NCBI RefSeq assembly: GCF_001956585.1
Contig: NZ_MSRR01000011.1
Coordinates: forward strand, 1 to 64,000
Length of the DNA: 64,000 nucleotides
Reading direction: 5' to 3'
Origin: Actinomyces naeslundii
Lineage (GTDB): Bacteria; Actinomycetota; Actinomycetes; Actinomycetales; Actinomycetaceae
Shown one piece after another: positions 36,883-45,519 of the stretch. Numbering within the stretch: position 1 is the stretch's first letter; each line of letters begins with the position of its first letter. Under the pieces are notes generated by a model, which saw only the letters and a list, made by a program, of their open reading frames with translations, had not been told where the DNA came from and did no database searches. Position numbers and translations under genes: made by a program.

Positions 36883-36950
36883 CGCGGACGCACCGTAGGC
36901 CTCAAAGACTGATCGCAGGATCAGTCCGCGAGACCTACGGTGCGTCCGCG
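36883..36950 (+). terminator. large cruciform-type terminator after iolA
   Basis: Outer arms 36883-36903 and 36930-36950 pair over 21 positions with a single mismatch; an inner stem ACTGATC/GATCAGT (36908-36925) sits in the loop. It is long enough to act in both directions and separates iolA from the next promoter. Confidence 0.7.
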
Positions 36951-36980
36951 CATTGTTGGGACCACCAGAGATCAGACATC

Positions 36981-36994
36981 TTTGTTAGTACAAA
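36981..36994. promoter_or_regulatory. IolR-type operator, isomerase-iolG operon
   Basis: TTTGTTAGTACAAA keeps the outer arms of the palindrome. On the other strand the core TGTACTAACA has one mismatch to the IolR motif. It lies 84 bases upstream of the isomerase start. Confidence 0.55.
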
Positions 36995-37077
36995 GACCTA
37001 GACTCTTGATCGGCGGGGGCGTACAGTGGGTGTCACGTCCGAAACGATTCGGAGACCGCCTCGCGAAGGAGACAACG

Positions 37078-38007
37078 ATGTCCAAAGCCGTCAACACCAA
37101 CGATCCCAGGTACTCCAAGCTCACCATCGGCGTCTGCCCTGACCAGTGGGGTGTCTGGTTCCCCGAGGACCCCAAGCAGATGGACCCCCGTCAGGCATGG
37201 GAGGAGATGGCCGAGGCCGGCTTCGAAGTCATTGAGACCGGCCCCTTCGGCTACTTCCCGACCGACCCCAAGGAGCTCCAGAAGTGGTGCGACGCGTTCG
37301 GCATGAGAGTGGTGGCCGGTACCGGCTGGGGCATCCTGCACAAGCAGGAGGCCTGGGAGACCACGCTCAAGACCTTCCGAGCCATCGCTGAGACCCACGC
37401 CGCCGTTGGTGCCGAGTACATCGTCCACCTGCCTCCGCTCTACCGCGACGACAAGACCTGGGAGTGGACCGACGACCGCGTCCTGTCCGACGACGCCTGG
37501 AAGCTCTACGTCGAGCACGCCAACGCCTTGGGCCAGATGCTCCTGGACGAGTACGGCCTCAAGATGGTGCTCCACCCCCACGGCGACTCCCACATTGAGA
37601 CGCCCGAGGAGATCGCGCGCATCTTCGACGCCACCGACCCGACCTACGTCAACCTGTGCCTGGACTCCGGGCATGTCGTCTACGGCGGCGGCGACCCCGT
37701 CGAGCTGTGCCGGAAGTACCCCGAGCGCATCACCTACGTCCACATCAAGGCCTTCGACGAGGACATCACCCGCGAGGCCCACGAGAAGGACTGGCCCTTC
37801 GGTGAGGCCGTCACCAAGGGCGCCTCGGTCTGCCCACCCGCCGGACTGCCCGAGATGCACGAGTTCGTCGATGCCCTGGCGGCCCTGGACAAGCCGATCT
37901 ACGCGATCTGCGAGCAGGACTGTTACCCCTGCGACCCCTCCTTCCCCAAGCAGAACGCCATCAACATGCGCACGTACCTGGCCGAGTGCGGTCTGGGACT
38001 GGCCTGA
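37078..38007 (+). CDS. sugar phosphate isomerase/epimerase-like TIM barrel (IolE/IolI-like)
   Basis: A 309-residue AP-endonuclease-2-like TIM barrel. Likely metal and substrate motifs are TIGVCPDQWGVWFPED, KMVLHPHGDSHIET (His), NLCLDSGHVVYGGGD (Asp, His), ITYVHIKAFD (His) and the C-terminal YAICEQDCYPC (Glu). It is not the canonical IolE, which is at 19071, nor close to Bacillus IolI. Keto-inositol epimerisation or dehydration of another stereoisomer is the likely role given its operon with iolG. ATG 37078 has AAGGAG before it. An IolR-type operator precedes the gene. Confidence 0.85.
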   Translation: MSKAVNTNDPRYSKLTIGVCPDQWGVWFPEDPKQMDPRQAWEEMAEAGFEVIETGPFGYFPTDPKELQKWCDAFGMRVVAGTGWGILHKQEAWETTLKTFRAIAETHAAVGAEYIVHLPPLYRDDKTWEWTDDRVLSDDAWKLYVEHANALGQMLLDEYGLKMVLHPHGDSHIETPEEIARIFDATDPTYVNLCLDSGHVVYGGGDPVELCRKYPERITYVHIKAFDEDITREAHEKDWPFGEAVTKGASVCPPAGLPEMHEFVDALAALDKPIYAICEQDCYPCDPSFPKQNAINMRTYLAECGLGLA

Positions 38008-38069
38008 GGCCTCCTGCCGCTCGATTCGGCCGACCTACCGCTGACACCACCTCAACGAGGAGACACATC

Positions 38070-39080
38070 ATGACTGCACGCATCGGACTCGTCGGCGCCG
38101 GCGGCATGGGCCGCGCGCACCTGGCCCGCATCGCGGGTGTCCTGTCCGGCGGCGAGATCGTCGCCGTTGCCGACATCAACCACGAGGCCGCGGTCTCGGC
38201 CGCGGAGCCCTACGGCGCCAAGGCCTACGACAGCGCCGATGAGCTCATCGACGACCCGAACGTCGACGCCGTCCTCATCGCGACCTTCGGCAAGGTCCAC
38301 GCCCCCGACGTCATCAAGGCCATCGAGGCCGGCAAGTACGTCCTGTGCGAGAAGCCCCTGGCCACCACCGCCGAGGACTGCATCGCCATCATGGATGCCG
38401 AGCAGAAGGCCGGCAAGAAGCTCGTCACCGTGGGCTTCATGCGCCGTTTCGACGCCGCCTACAACGAGATGAAGAAGGTTCTCGACGACGGCGACAACGG
38501 CCAGGCTCTCCTGGTCCACAACCGTCACCGTAACCCCACCGTGCCGGAGTCCTACACCTCGCGTATGGCCATCGACGACACGGCGATCCACGAGATCGAC
38601 ACGATGCGCTGGCTCCTGGGTGAGGAGATCGTCAAGGTGCGTGTGGAGCGCCCCAAGTCGACCACTCACCGCTTCGACCACCTCATCGACCCGGTCGTCG
38701 TCGTCATGTACACCGAGTCCGGCGTGCGTATCGACGACGAGGTCAACGTCAACCTGCAGTACGCCTACTCCATCGAGTGCGAGCTCGTGCTGGAGACCGC
38801 CGCAGTGAGGCTGGGTGACCAGGAGAGGATCCACATCCGCGACATCCACGGCGACCGCAACGCCATGTGCCAGTCGCACATCGACCGCTTCGAGGCCGCC
38901 TTCAACCGTGAGGTGCAGGAGTGGATCAACGCCGTGGCCCGCGACGAGCACACCGGCTCGACCTCCTGGGACGGCTATGCGGCCACCTCCGTGGTCGACG
39001 CGGCGGTCGCCTCGCTGGAGGACGAGTCCTCCCCGATGGTCGATGTCGAGCTCATCGCCAAGCCCGCCTTCTACGCCTGA
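38070..39080 (+). CDS. iolG: myo-inositol 2-dehydrogenase (Bacillus IolG type)
   Basis: A 336-residue NAD-dependent Gfo/Idh/MocA dehydrogenase that closely follows Bacillus subtilis IolG: RIGLVGAGGMGRAHLARI at the start, K95 in YVLCEKPLATTAEDC, VGFMRRFDAAYNEMK, HNRHRNPTVPESYTS, then D170 and H174 in AIDDTAIHEIDTMRWLL, and the C-terminal STSWDGYAATSVVDA. These match the Lys-Asp-His catalytic set. It begins 62 bases after the isomerase, with GAGGAG upstream. It makes 2-keto-myo-inositol for IolE and may also oxidise D-chiro-inositol, as the Bacillus enzyme does. Confidence 0.94.
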   Translation: MTARIGLVGAGGMGRAHLARIAGVLSGGEIVAVADINHEAAVSAAEPYGAKAYDSADELIDDPNVDAVLIATFGKVHAPDVIKAIEAGKYVLCEKPLATTAEDCIAIMDAEQKAGKKLVTVGFMRRFDAAYNEMKKVLDDGDNGQALLVHNRHRNPTVPESYTSRMAIDDTAIHEIDTMRWLLGEEIVKVRVERPKSTTHRFDHLIDPVVVVMYTESGVRIDDEVNVNLQYAYSIECELVLETAAVRLGDQERIHIRDIHGDRNAMCQSHIDRFEAAFNREVQEWINAVARDEHTGSTSWDGYAATSVVDAAVASLEDESSPMVDVELIAKPAFYA

Positions 39081-39205
39081 CAAGCCTCCCCGTCGTCGTC
39101 CCTCCCGGCGCACTGCTACTGCCGAGGTGCTTGCGATTGCTGCGTGTTCGCCGGCGCTCCGGCACGCGCGCCGGGCAGACGGCGACGGGGTCCGTCCACC
39201 TCGCT

Positions 39206-39241
39206 CGTCCTGGGAGGCACTCGGCCCCGCCTCCCGGGACG
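39206..39241 (+). terminator. terminator of the isomerase-iolG operon
   Basis: A 13-bp stem (39206-39218 with 39229-39241, one G-T pair) and a 10-base loop, 126 bases past iolG. Confidence 0.65.
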
Positions 39242-39327
39242 ACGACTATTCGGCGGCAGGAAGGGGAGCTCCCGGACGTCGTCGAAAAGATTGAAAACTG
39301 CCACCCTCAACTACTTCCCCCGACGGG

Positions 39328-39341
39328 TTTGTCATGACATT
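39328..39341. promoter_or_regulatory. IolR-type operator, iolH
   Basis: TTTGTCATGACATT contains the core TGTCATGACA, a perfect palindrome and a perfect match to the IolR motif, 46 bases upstream of iolH. Confidence 0.7.
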
Positions 39342-39386
39342 ATGGGTGTTGTCGACATGGCCGTCGGCCCCTGAGAGGAGACCTTC

Positions 39387-40259
39387 TTGGTAGACATCGC
39401 CCTTGACCCGAACATGTACTACCGCACCATGTCCACGGTGCGCACGCTCTACAAGGCCGCCGAGCTGGGCTTCGAGTACGTCGAGCTCTCGCCCAACGCG
39501 GACTTCCACTTCTGGCACCACCGCCCCGCTGCTGACGACGCCTTCGTCGCCGATCTCAACAAGGCGCAGAAGGAGACGGGTGTCAAGGTGCGCACCCTCA
39601 ACCCCGTCTTCAACTGGTCCTCGCCCGACGAGGAGGAGCGGCGCGCCCAGGTGTCCAACTGGCGGCGCCTGCTCGAGCTGGCCGACCAGATCGACGTCCG
39701 GGAGATCACCTCGGAGTTCTCCGGAGACCGCAACCAGGCCCGTCGCAGCGAGGAGCAGTGGTTCCGTTCGATCGAGGAGCTCATCCCCGACTTCGAGCGC
39801 TACGGCATCCGCCTTAACATGGAGGCCCACCCCTACGACTTCGTTGAGCTGCACGACCCCGCCCTGAACCTCGTGCGCGCGGTCAACAAGGACTGGATCG
39901 GCTACGAGTTCTGCTGCCCGCACGCCTTCCACCTCTCCGACGGTGCCGGCGACGTCGAGCGCATGATCCGCACCGCCCACGAGGCCGGCAAGCTGCGCGA
40001 GGTCCACATCGCCGACGGCTTCAACCACCGTGCCAATGACGGCAACCGTTACATCGTCAACCCACCCGGCGCTGACGTCACCGTCCATCAGCACAACGAG
40101 ATCGGCAACGGCGAGGTCGACTGGGACGCCGTCTTCTCCACGCTGCGCGACATCGGCTTCGGCGGCGTGCTCTCCGTGTGCGTCTTCGGCTGGCACGAGC
40201 ACGCCGATGACATCAACCGCCGAGTGCTGGCCCGGCTGACCGAGGAGCTGGGCGCCTGA
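39387..40259 (+). CDS. iolH: inositol catabolism protein IolH (TIM-barrel isomerase family)
   Basis: A 290-residue protein like IolH of Bacillus and Corynebacterium clusters, a sugar phosphate isomerase-fold protein whose reaction is not well established. Typical features are IALDPNMYYRTMSTVRTLYK at the start, EYVELSPNADFHFW, NMEAHPYDFVE, FCCPHAFHL, HIADGFNHRAN, QHNEIGNGEVDWDAVF and SVCVFGWHEHADD. The start is TTG with GAGGAG seven bases upstream; no ATG fits. It is a single-gene unit with its own IolR-type operator and terminator. Confidence 0.9.
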   Translation: MVDIALDPNMYYRTMSTVRTLYKAAELGFEYVELSPNADFHFWHHRPAADDAFVADLNKAQKETGVKVRTLNPVFNWSSPDEEERRAQVSNWRRLLELADQIDVREITSEFSGDRNQARRSEEQWFRSIEELIPDFERYGIRLNMEAHPYDFVELHDPALNLVRAVNKDWIGYEFCCPHAFHLSDGAGDVERMIRTAHEAGKLREVHIADGFNHRANDGNRYIVNPPGADVTVHQHNEIGNGEVDWDAVFSTLRDIGFGGVLSVCVFGWHEHADDINRRVLARLTEELGA

Positions 40260-40270
40260 GCCCTGGTGGG

Positions 40271-40303
40271 GTCGGTCGCCCTGTGAGCTGCGAGGCGACC
40301 GAC
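40271..40303 (+). terminator. iolH terminator
   Basis: GTCGGTCGCC (40271-40280) and GGCGACCGAC (40294-40303) form a 10-bp perfect stem, 12 bases past the stop. Confidence 0.7.
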
Positions 40304-40384
40304 TCGTGTCCCGTCCTCTGAGAGTCCTGAATCCGACACTTCTATTTATTAATAGCGAAAAGTGGGACGAATCGTCCAGCATAA

Positions 40385-40398
40385 TTTGTCCTGTCATT
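40385..40398. promoter_or_regulatory. IolR-type operator, second inositol transporter
   Basis: TTTGTCCTGTCATT: left half perfect, right half degenerate (one mismatch in the core motif). It starts at the last base of a CATAAT -10 box (40380-40385) and would cover the transcription start, 57 bases before the gene. Confidence 0.6.
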
Positions 40399-40454
40399 TG
40401 CTCGCTGAACGCGTTAGCGTTGGCGCCATCTCTTGAACCGACAAAGGAGTCACT

Positions 40455-41909
40455 GTGTCACACAGCCCAACTGCCGCTGAACAAGGCGGTGCTGTCAAGC
40501 TGCCCCCACTTACGCCGGGCCCCTATCGCGCCCGTCTGACCGTCGTTGCCCTGATCGCTACGTTGGGCGGTTTGCTCTTCGGCTACGACACCAGCGTTAT
40601 TAATGGTGCCCAGAGTTTTATGGTCCGGCCCGATCAGCTGGATCTCACTGATTTCGGCCTCGGCATCGCGGTCAGCTCACTGTTGTTCGCCAGCGCAGTC
40701 GGCGCCCTGACCGGTGGCCGGATTTCCGACAGGATCGGACGTAAGGCCACGATTACCGTTATGGCCTCCCTGTTCATCGTGGGTGTGTTCATCGTCGTCA
40801 TCGCCACCAACCTGCTCATGCTGGCGGTCGGTCGTGTCATCCTGGGGCTTGCTGTCGGTGCGGCCTCCGTCGTCGTGCCGGTCTTCCTGGCCGAGCTCGC
40901 ACCCTACGAGATTCGCGGCTCGCTGGCTGGCCGCAATGAGATGATGATCGTGACAGGTCAGCTCCTGGCCATCATCATGAACGCCATCATCGGCAATGTC
41001 TGGGGCCAGCAGTACCCCTGGGTGTGGCGTGTCATGTTCGCGTTGGCGGCTGTCCCTGCGCTCCTCCTGCTGCTGGGGGTCACCCGACTGCCGGAGTCGC
41101 CGCGCTGGCTGGCCGACAAGGGACGCGAGGAGGAGGCCCTCAAGATCCTCGACAGCCTCAGGCCTGAGGGGCGGGCCAAGCCCGAGCTGGCGGAGATCGA
41201 GGCTGCCAGCAAAGAGGAGGCAGACCGGGTCAACATGACGATCTCGGAGATCTTCTCCAACAAGAACCTGGTGCGCATCCTCCTCATCGGTTGCGGTATC
41301 GGCTTTTTCCAGCAGACCACGGGCATCAACTCCATCCTCTACTACGGTGAGAAGGTGCTGGAGGAGTCCGGGTTCAGCACGGGTGCGGCCCTGATTGCCA
41401 ACATCGCTCCCGCCACTATCTCGGTGATCGCCGCGATCGTCGCCCTGCAGATGATGGACCGGTTCTCCCGCCGTAAGACCTTCATGTGGGGCTACGGCCT
41501 GGTCGCGATCACGCACGTGCTCATCGCCACCGCAGCCGGCCTGCTGCCGGAGAGTGATGCGAAGCCCTTCGTGCTGCTCGCACTTATCGTGTTCTTCGTC
41601 GGGTCGATGCAGCTGTGCCTCAATGTGGCCACCTGGGTGACGCTCTCGGAGATCTTCCCACTGAAGATGCGTGCCTTTGGCATGGGGCTGTCGGTCTTCG
41701 TGCTGTGGATGACCAACTCCTTCCTGGGCCTGTTCTTCGCCAGCGTCATTGCGAGCATCGGGCTGTCTATGTCCTTCGTCGTCTTCGCTGTTCTCAACGC
41801 AATCGCCTTCGTCTTCGTCCTCGCATTCGTGCCTGAGACCAAGGGCCGTACTCTGGAGCAGTTGGAGACTGACGTCATGAGTGGCGAGATCTTCAAGCAC
41901 GGCAAGTAG
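40455..41909 (+). CDS. iolT: sugar-porter MFS transporter, probable inositol permease 2
   Basis: A 484-residue twelve-helix sugar porter: LGGLLFGYDTSVINGAQ in helix 1, DRIGRKATI loop, PVFLAELAPYEIRGS, PESPRWLADKGREEEA after helix 6, QQTTGINSILYYGEKVLE in helix 7, and PETKGRTLEQLE at the C-terminus. It has the standard length, unlike the 551-residue transporter at 20263. GTG start with AAAGGAG upstream. An operator overlaps the predicted start of transcription. C. glutamicum also has two inositol transporters, so a duplicated, possibly differently specific, uptake pair is plausible. Confidence 0.88.
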   Translation: MSHSPTAAEQGGAVKLPPLTPGPYRARLTVVALIATLGGLLFGYDTSVINGAQSFMVRPDQLDLTDFGLGIAVSSLLFASAVGALTGGRISDRIGRKATITVMASLFIVGVFIVVIATNLLMLAVGRVILGLAVGAASVVVPVFLAELAPYEIRGSLAGRNEMMIVTGQLLAIIMNAIIGNVWGQQYPWVWRVMFALAAVPALLLLLGVTRLPESPRWLADKGREEEALKILDSLRPEGRAKPELAEIEAASKEEADRVNMTISEIFSNKNLVRILLIGCGIGFFQQTTGINSILYYGEKVLEESGFSTGAALIANIAPATISVIAAIVALQMMDRFSRRKTFMWGYGLVAITHVLIATAAGLLPESDAKPFVLLALIVFFVGSMQLCLNVATWVTLSEIFPLKMRAFGMGLSVFVLWMTNSFLGLFFASVIASIGLSMSFVVFAVLNAIAFVFVLAFVPETKGRTLEQLETDVMSGEIFKHGK

Positions 41910-41943
41910 ATCGGAGCCGGCGTGTCGAGGCAGGCACGAGCAG

Positions 41944-41984
41944 CGTCCCAGCGGTCCCTGGGATTCCTGGAGGCGGCTGGGACG
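41944..41984 (+). terminator. terminator after the second transporter
   Basis: CGTCCCAGC (41944-41952) and GCTGGGACG (41976-41984) form a 9-bp stem with a 23-base loop that contains a small inner repeat. Confidence 0.5.
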
Positions 41985-42143
41985 TGGACGTTCTGCAGAT
42001 CCGAGGGGATCGGATTGAAGCCGATCGTCCGGTTCTGACACACTGTCTCAGTTCCCGTTCTACTGCATCAGTCCCGGTTGATGCCTGCACTGAATAGATC
42101 TCTACACATATCTGCCGCCCATGACGTACACGGTGACTGGTCC

Positions 42144-43424
42144 ATGAACCCGCATCCGCCGCGCAGCGCGCCACCCACCCCGGCTCGCCTCCGCCTGTAC
42201 GCATGGGCGGCAGGTCTGTTCCTCGGGGCCCTCGAGGGGGCACTCGCTCTCGCCGTCGCGGAGGCCCGCGGCGGCGGACTGGCCCTGGTGTGCGTCGTCG
42301 GCGTCTCCATGGTCCTGGGGACCCTCGGGGCCCGGCCGCTCACCCGGCGCCTGGGTCGTAGGCGAACCGGGATGATTGTGGCTCTCATGGCCGCTGTTGG
42401 CGCGGGGCTCCTGGCAGGGCTCGACGGCGTACTCGCCCTCATTGGAGCTGGGCTCGTGGGCCTGGCTGCAGGTGGGGTACTCGTCGTGGCGCCCATAGTC
42501 TGTCATGAGCTGTCCTTGCGCGGGCACAAGCGCCTCATGCCGCAGGCCATGGCACTCGGTCCGGCCGGCGCTGCCCTTGTGGTCCTGGCGGCCTGGTGGA
42601 GCCCGGCTCGGATCCCCTCGGCCTGGGCAGTCCTTGCCGGTGTCGCGCTCATCCACCTTGTCTGTGTCCTGTGCCTGCCAGAGAGCCCGGTCTGGCTCGT
42701 TCGCCAGCATCGCGACGTCGAGGCCTTCGAGGCGCTGCGTCGCCTGCACGGGACCTTGGAGGCCTCCGTGGCCATCGACTGGACCCGCCTGGACGCCGAG
42801 ATGCTGGCCGAGCAGCAGGCCCTGACTCCTGCTGACCTGCGGGTGCCCCAGGTGCGCGCCGCCGTCCTGACCGGTGCCGTCCTCATCCTGGCTCAGGAGG
42901 CGCCGCTGGGAGCAGCGGCGCTGGTTCTCGCCCCGCTGATCGTCACCGATCTAGGTCTGGGCTCCGGTGCGATCGCTGTCGGTGCTGTGGCGTGGCTGGC
43001 TCTGGCTCTCCTCGCTCTGGCACTGGTGACCCGGGGTGAGCAGCTGCGCTTCCTGCGCGTGGTGCTGGGCGCCGTCGTGGCTGTCCTGGGGGCGACCTTC
43101 CTCGTCGCCGGCGTGACCCTGGGGGGAGGTGCGGGTGCCTGGACGATCACCATCTCACTGACGTTTCTCGTGGCCAGCCAGTCGGTACTGGTCCTGCCCG
43201 CCTGCCAGGGGGCGATCGACCCGCGGATCCCGCCGTGGCTGGTCGAGGCTCAGCGGCGGGCCTCGGCGACAGGATGGGCGCTGGCGCGTGCCGGTGTCCT
43301 CATCGCGGCACTGCTCGTCGTGATCCATCTCGGGACGTCCGTCCTGTACTGGGGAGCCTTTGTGCTGTCATTCGCCAGCGTCGTCGTCGTGCTCCTGCGC
43401 CTGCCACGGGAGCTCAAGGTCTGA
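42144..43424 (+). CDS. divergent MFS-like membrane protein
   Basis: A protein of about 426 residues with 11-12 hydrophobic segments. The post-helix-2 loop GARPLTRRLGRRRTG, the LPESPVWLVRQHRDVEAFEAL segment after helix 6 and the overall length mark it as a degenerate sugar-porter-type MFS protein. Helix 1 lacks GYD, helix 7 lacks the QQ-NxxxYY motif and the C-terminal PETK is absent, so it may not transport inositol, or may be a sensor or decaying copy. ATG 42144 is chosen; no strong ribosome site is seen. It lies between the second transporter and the alcohol dehydrogenase, without an operator of its own. Confidence 0.72.
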   Translation: MNPHPPRSAPPTPARLRLYAWAAGLFLGALEGALALAVAEARGGGLALVCVVGVSMVLGTLGARPLTRRLGRRRTGMIVALMAAVGAGLLAGLDGVLALIGAGLVGLAAGGVLVVAPIVCHELSLRGHKRLMPQAMALGPAGAALVVLAAWWSPARIPSAWAVLAGVALIHLVCVLCLPESPVWLVRQHRDVEAFEALRRLHGTLEASVAIDWTRLDAEMLAEQQALTPADLRVPQVRAAVLTGAVLILAQEAPLGAAALVLAPLIVTDLGLGSGAIAVGAVAWLALALLALALVTRGEQLRFLRVVLGAVVAVLGATFLVAGVTLGGGAGAWTITISLTFLVASQSVLVLPACQGAIDPRIPPWLVEAQRRASATGWALARAGVLIAALLVVIHLGTSVLYWGAFVLSFASVVVVLLRLPRELKV

Positions 43425-43487
43425 GGGCGGGACGGGTCCGAAGGTGGCTTGCGACCGGATTTCGCGAATCCGACTTCAGACCTATGA

Positions 43488-43501
43488 TTTGTCAGGACAA
43501 A
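43488..43501. promoter_or_regulatory. IolR-type operator, alcohol dehydrogenase
   Basis: TTTGTCAGGACAAA is the perfect full palindrome, immediately downstream of a TATGAT -10 box (43483-43488) and 81 bases before the gene. It is the best copy in the window. Confidence 0.8.
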
Positions 43502-43581
43502 TGTCGTAGGGTGGGGGAGTGGCCGGAGGAGGCCGCCCGACGGCCCGACGTCGTCGACATCCGACAGAGAGGCAACTGAGC

Positions 43582-44760
43582 ATGACGAGCAACGAGGCAG
43601 TCCAGACCTCAGAGACAACCGAGTCCATCCCCGAGACCATTCCTGAAACCATGAAGGCCGCGGTCCTGCGGGACCACGAGGTCGGACTGGAGATCGAGAC
43701 CCTGCGCACCCCCCGGCCCAAGAGCGGTGAGGTTCTCATCAAGGTGGCTGCCTGCGGGCTGTGTCACTCCGACCTCCACGTCATCGGTGGCGCCATCGCC
43801 TTCCCGCTGCCGGCGGTGCTCGGTCACGAGGTCTCCGGCACCATTGTGGAGCTCGGCCCCGGCAACGAGCACACCGGCCTGGAGATCGGGCAGAAGGTGG
43901 CCGGGGGCTTCCTCATGCCCTGCGGTCAGTGCGACGCCTGCGCCTCAGGGCGCGATGAGCTGTGCGGCCCCTTCTTCGACCTCAACCGCCTCAAGGGCGT
44001 CCTTTACGACGGCACCACCCGCCTGGCCACCCCCGACGGTGAGCCGGTGGCCATGTACTCCATGGGCGGCCTGGCCGAGTACGCCGTCGTCCCCTCCACC
44101 GCCGTGGCCCCCGTGCCCGACTCCATCGACATGGTGCCGGCAGCCATCCTGGGCTGCGCCGCCATGACCGGCTACGGGGCCGTGCGTCGTGGCGCCGACC
44201 TGCGCTACGGGGAGACCGTCGCCGTGGTCGCCACCGGCGGTGTGGGCACCAACATCGTCCAGATCGCCCGGGCCTTCGGCGCTAGCCAGGTCATCGCCAT
44301 CGACGTCGACGACGACAAGCTCGCCCCCATGCTCGACTACGGGGCCACCGCTGTGGTCAACTCCGTCACCCAGAACGCCCGCGAGGAGGTCTTCCGTCTC
44401 ACCGGCGGCAAGGGCGTGGACGTCTCCTTCGAGGCGCTGGGCATCCCCGCCACCTGGACCACCGCCCTGGACGTCCTGGCTGATGGCGGCCGCATGGTTC
44501 CGATCGGTCTGGGTGCCGGTGTGCAGACCGCCGGAGTGGAGATCAACCGCACTGTGCGCCGCTCGCAGTCGATCCTCGGCTCCTACGGTGCGCGCACCCG
44601 CCAGGACCTGCCGGCCGTCGTCGACCTGGCCGACAAGGGCGTCATCAACTACCGCGACGTCGTCTCGCGGCGCCTGCCGCTTGAGGAGGCCGGTGCCGGC
44701 TACACCGCGCTGCGCAACCGCGAGATCCAGGGGCGCGCCGTCGTCGACATGGCGCTGTAG
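43582..44760 (+). CDS. zinc-dependent alcohol/polyol dehydrogenase
   Basis: A 392-residue medium-chain dehydrogenase. Catalytic-zinc ligands lie in ACGLCHSDLH and GHEVSG. The structural-zinc cysteines are in CGQCDACASGRDELC, and the NAD(P) Rossmann motif is VVATGGVGTNIVQIARAFG with an acidic residue after it (AIDVDDD), suggesting NAD. About 23 Thr/Glu-rich residues precede the domain. It is expressed as a single gene behind the most perfect IolR-type operator in the window. It is not part of the classical pathway. It could oxidise a cyclitol or reduce a toxic semialdehyde. Confidence 0.9.
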   Translation: MTSNEAVQTSETTESIPETIPETMKAAVLRDHEVGLEIETLRTPRPKSGEVLIKVAACGLCHSDLHVIGGAIAFPLPAVLGHEVSGTIVELGPGNEHTGLEIGQKVAGGFLMPCGQCDACASGRDELCGPFFDLNRLKGVLYDGTTRLATPDGEPVAMYSMGGLAEYAVVPSTAVAPVPDSIDMVPAAILGCAAMTGYGAVRRGADLRYGETVAVVATGGVGTNIVQIARAFGASQVIAIDVDDDKLAPMLDYGATAVVNSVTQNAREEVFRLTGGKGVDVSFEALGIPATWTTALDVLADGGRMVPIGLGAGVQTAGVEINRTVRRSQSILGSYGARTRQDLPAVVDLADKGVINYRDVVSRRLPLEEAGAGYTALRNREIQGRAVVDMAL

Positions 44761-44799
44761 TCCCTCATCGCCGGAGCTCTCCCGCCCTGCCTCATGATT

Positions 44800-44840
44800 G
44801 CGCCTCCTGCTCGGGCCCTGCTGCTCTGAGTGGGAGGCGC
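44800..44840 (+). terminator. hairpin after the alcohol dehydrogenase
   Basis: GCGCCTCC (44800-44807) and GGAGGCGC (44833-44840) form an 8-bp stem with a 25-base loop, 39 bases past the stop. Confidence 0.45.
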
Positions 44841-44876
44841 GATGCGTGATCCGAAATCGAGGCGGAGGACGCGTCG

Positions 44877-44996
44877 TGTCCAAATCGGTGACAAAGGAAC
44901 CTGTGGCTCGATCAGGCTGCTGATGGAACCGCGGAATCACGCGGTTTCTTATCGGTGGTGTGAGCCTGGGTTCCGCCTTTGTATCCGATTTGGACA
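44877..44996. repeat. 120-bp cruciform with nested hairpin
   Basis: Left arm 44877-44909 (starting TGTCCAAATCGG) and right arm 44962-44996 (ending CCGATTTGGACA) pair imperfectly over ~33 bases with small bulges. The loop holds another hairpin, GAACCGCG/CGCGGTTTC (44926-44948). It lies between the alcohol dehydrogenase and the convergent small membrane gene. It may be a miniature inverted-repeat element or a structured RNA. No gene is seen at 44761-45246. Confidence 0.55.
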
Positions 44997-45246
44997 TCTC
45001 GGGCGTTCTCGCCTTGTTCGGATAGGGGCGATTTCCGTTTCGCGAAGAAGGACCTGAAGTCAGAGGAAGAGGGGCGCCGCCTGTGCGGTGCCCCTCGGGT
45101 TGCCATGGCTGCGCGGGCTTCCTTGGCCGCGCAGCCTCGTTGTTCTGTGCCCTGCCGGGCTGGATCCTGGGCCTGTGTTGCTTGTGATGCGTGGTCCGGA
45201 CCCGGTGGTGAGCTCAGACGAGCTCGCTCGTTGGAGACTTCTACGC

Positions 45247-45519
45247 TCAGCGGGCCTCGAGGAGGTTGATGCCGGTGTAGATGCCCACGCCCATGGTGAT
45301 CGCGGCCAGGACGGAGGCGGCGAACATGATGGTCGGGATGCCCGTGACGGCGCCGACGACGGCCAGGATCATGACCGCGACCATGACGGCGATCATGGCG
45401 ACGGCGAAGGTGAGGCGGTTGGCCTCGGCCTGGGTGTTGGTGGTGGTCGCCTGGGTGGTGGTGGCCGTGGCGGTGGTCTCGGCGGTCTGGGTGGGGCGCT
45501 CGGTGGTGGTGGCGGTCAT
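45247..45519 (-). CDS. small Thr-rich membrane protein in the inositol regulon
   Basis: A 90-residue protein. Residues 1-35 are Thr/Ala/Gln-rich and polar; two hydrophobic segments follow (about 37-58 and 63-83). No family recognised. A clear IolR-type site (ATTGTCTAGACAAA) lies 134 bases upstream and no other gene intervenes, so it is probably induced with the inositol genes. ATG 45519 is preceded by GAGAGGAA. It could be a transporter accessory or an envelope protein. Confidence 0.7.
   Translation of the reverse strand: MTATTTERPTQTAETTATATTTQATTTNTQAEANRLTFAVAMIAVMVAVMILAVVGAVTGIPTIMFAASVLAAITMGVGIYTGINLLEAR

Noticed and set aside
39349-39357. TTGTCGACA as an additional IolR site before iolH
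   Set aside because: The two central bases of the pattern are missing, so half-site spacing is wrong; the proper site is 20 bases upstream.
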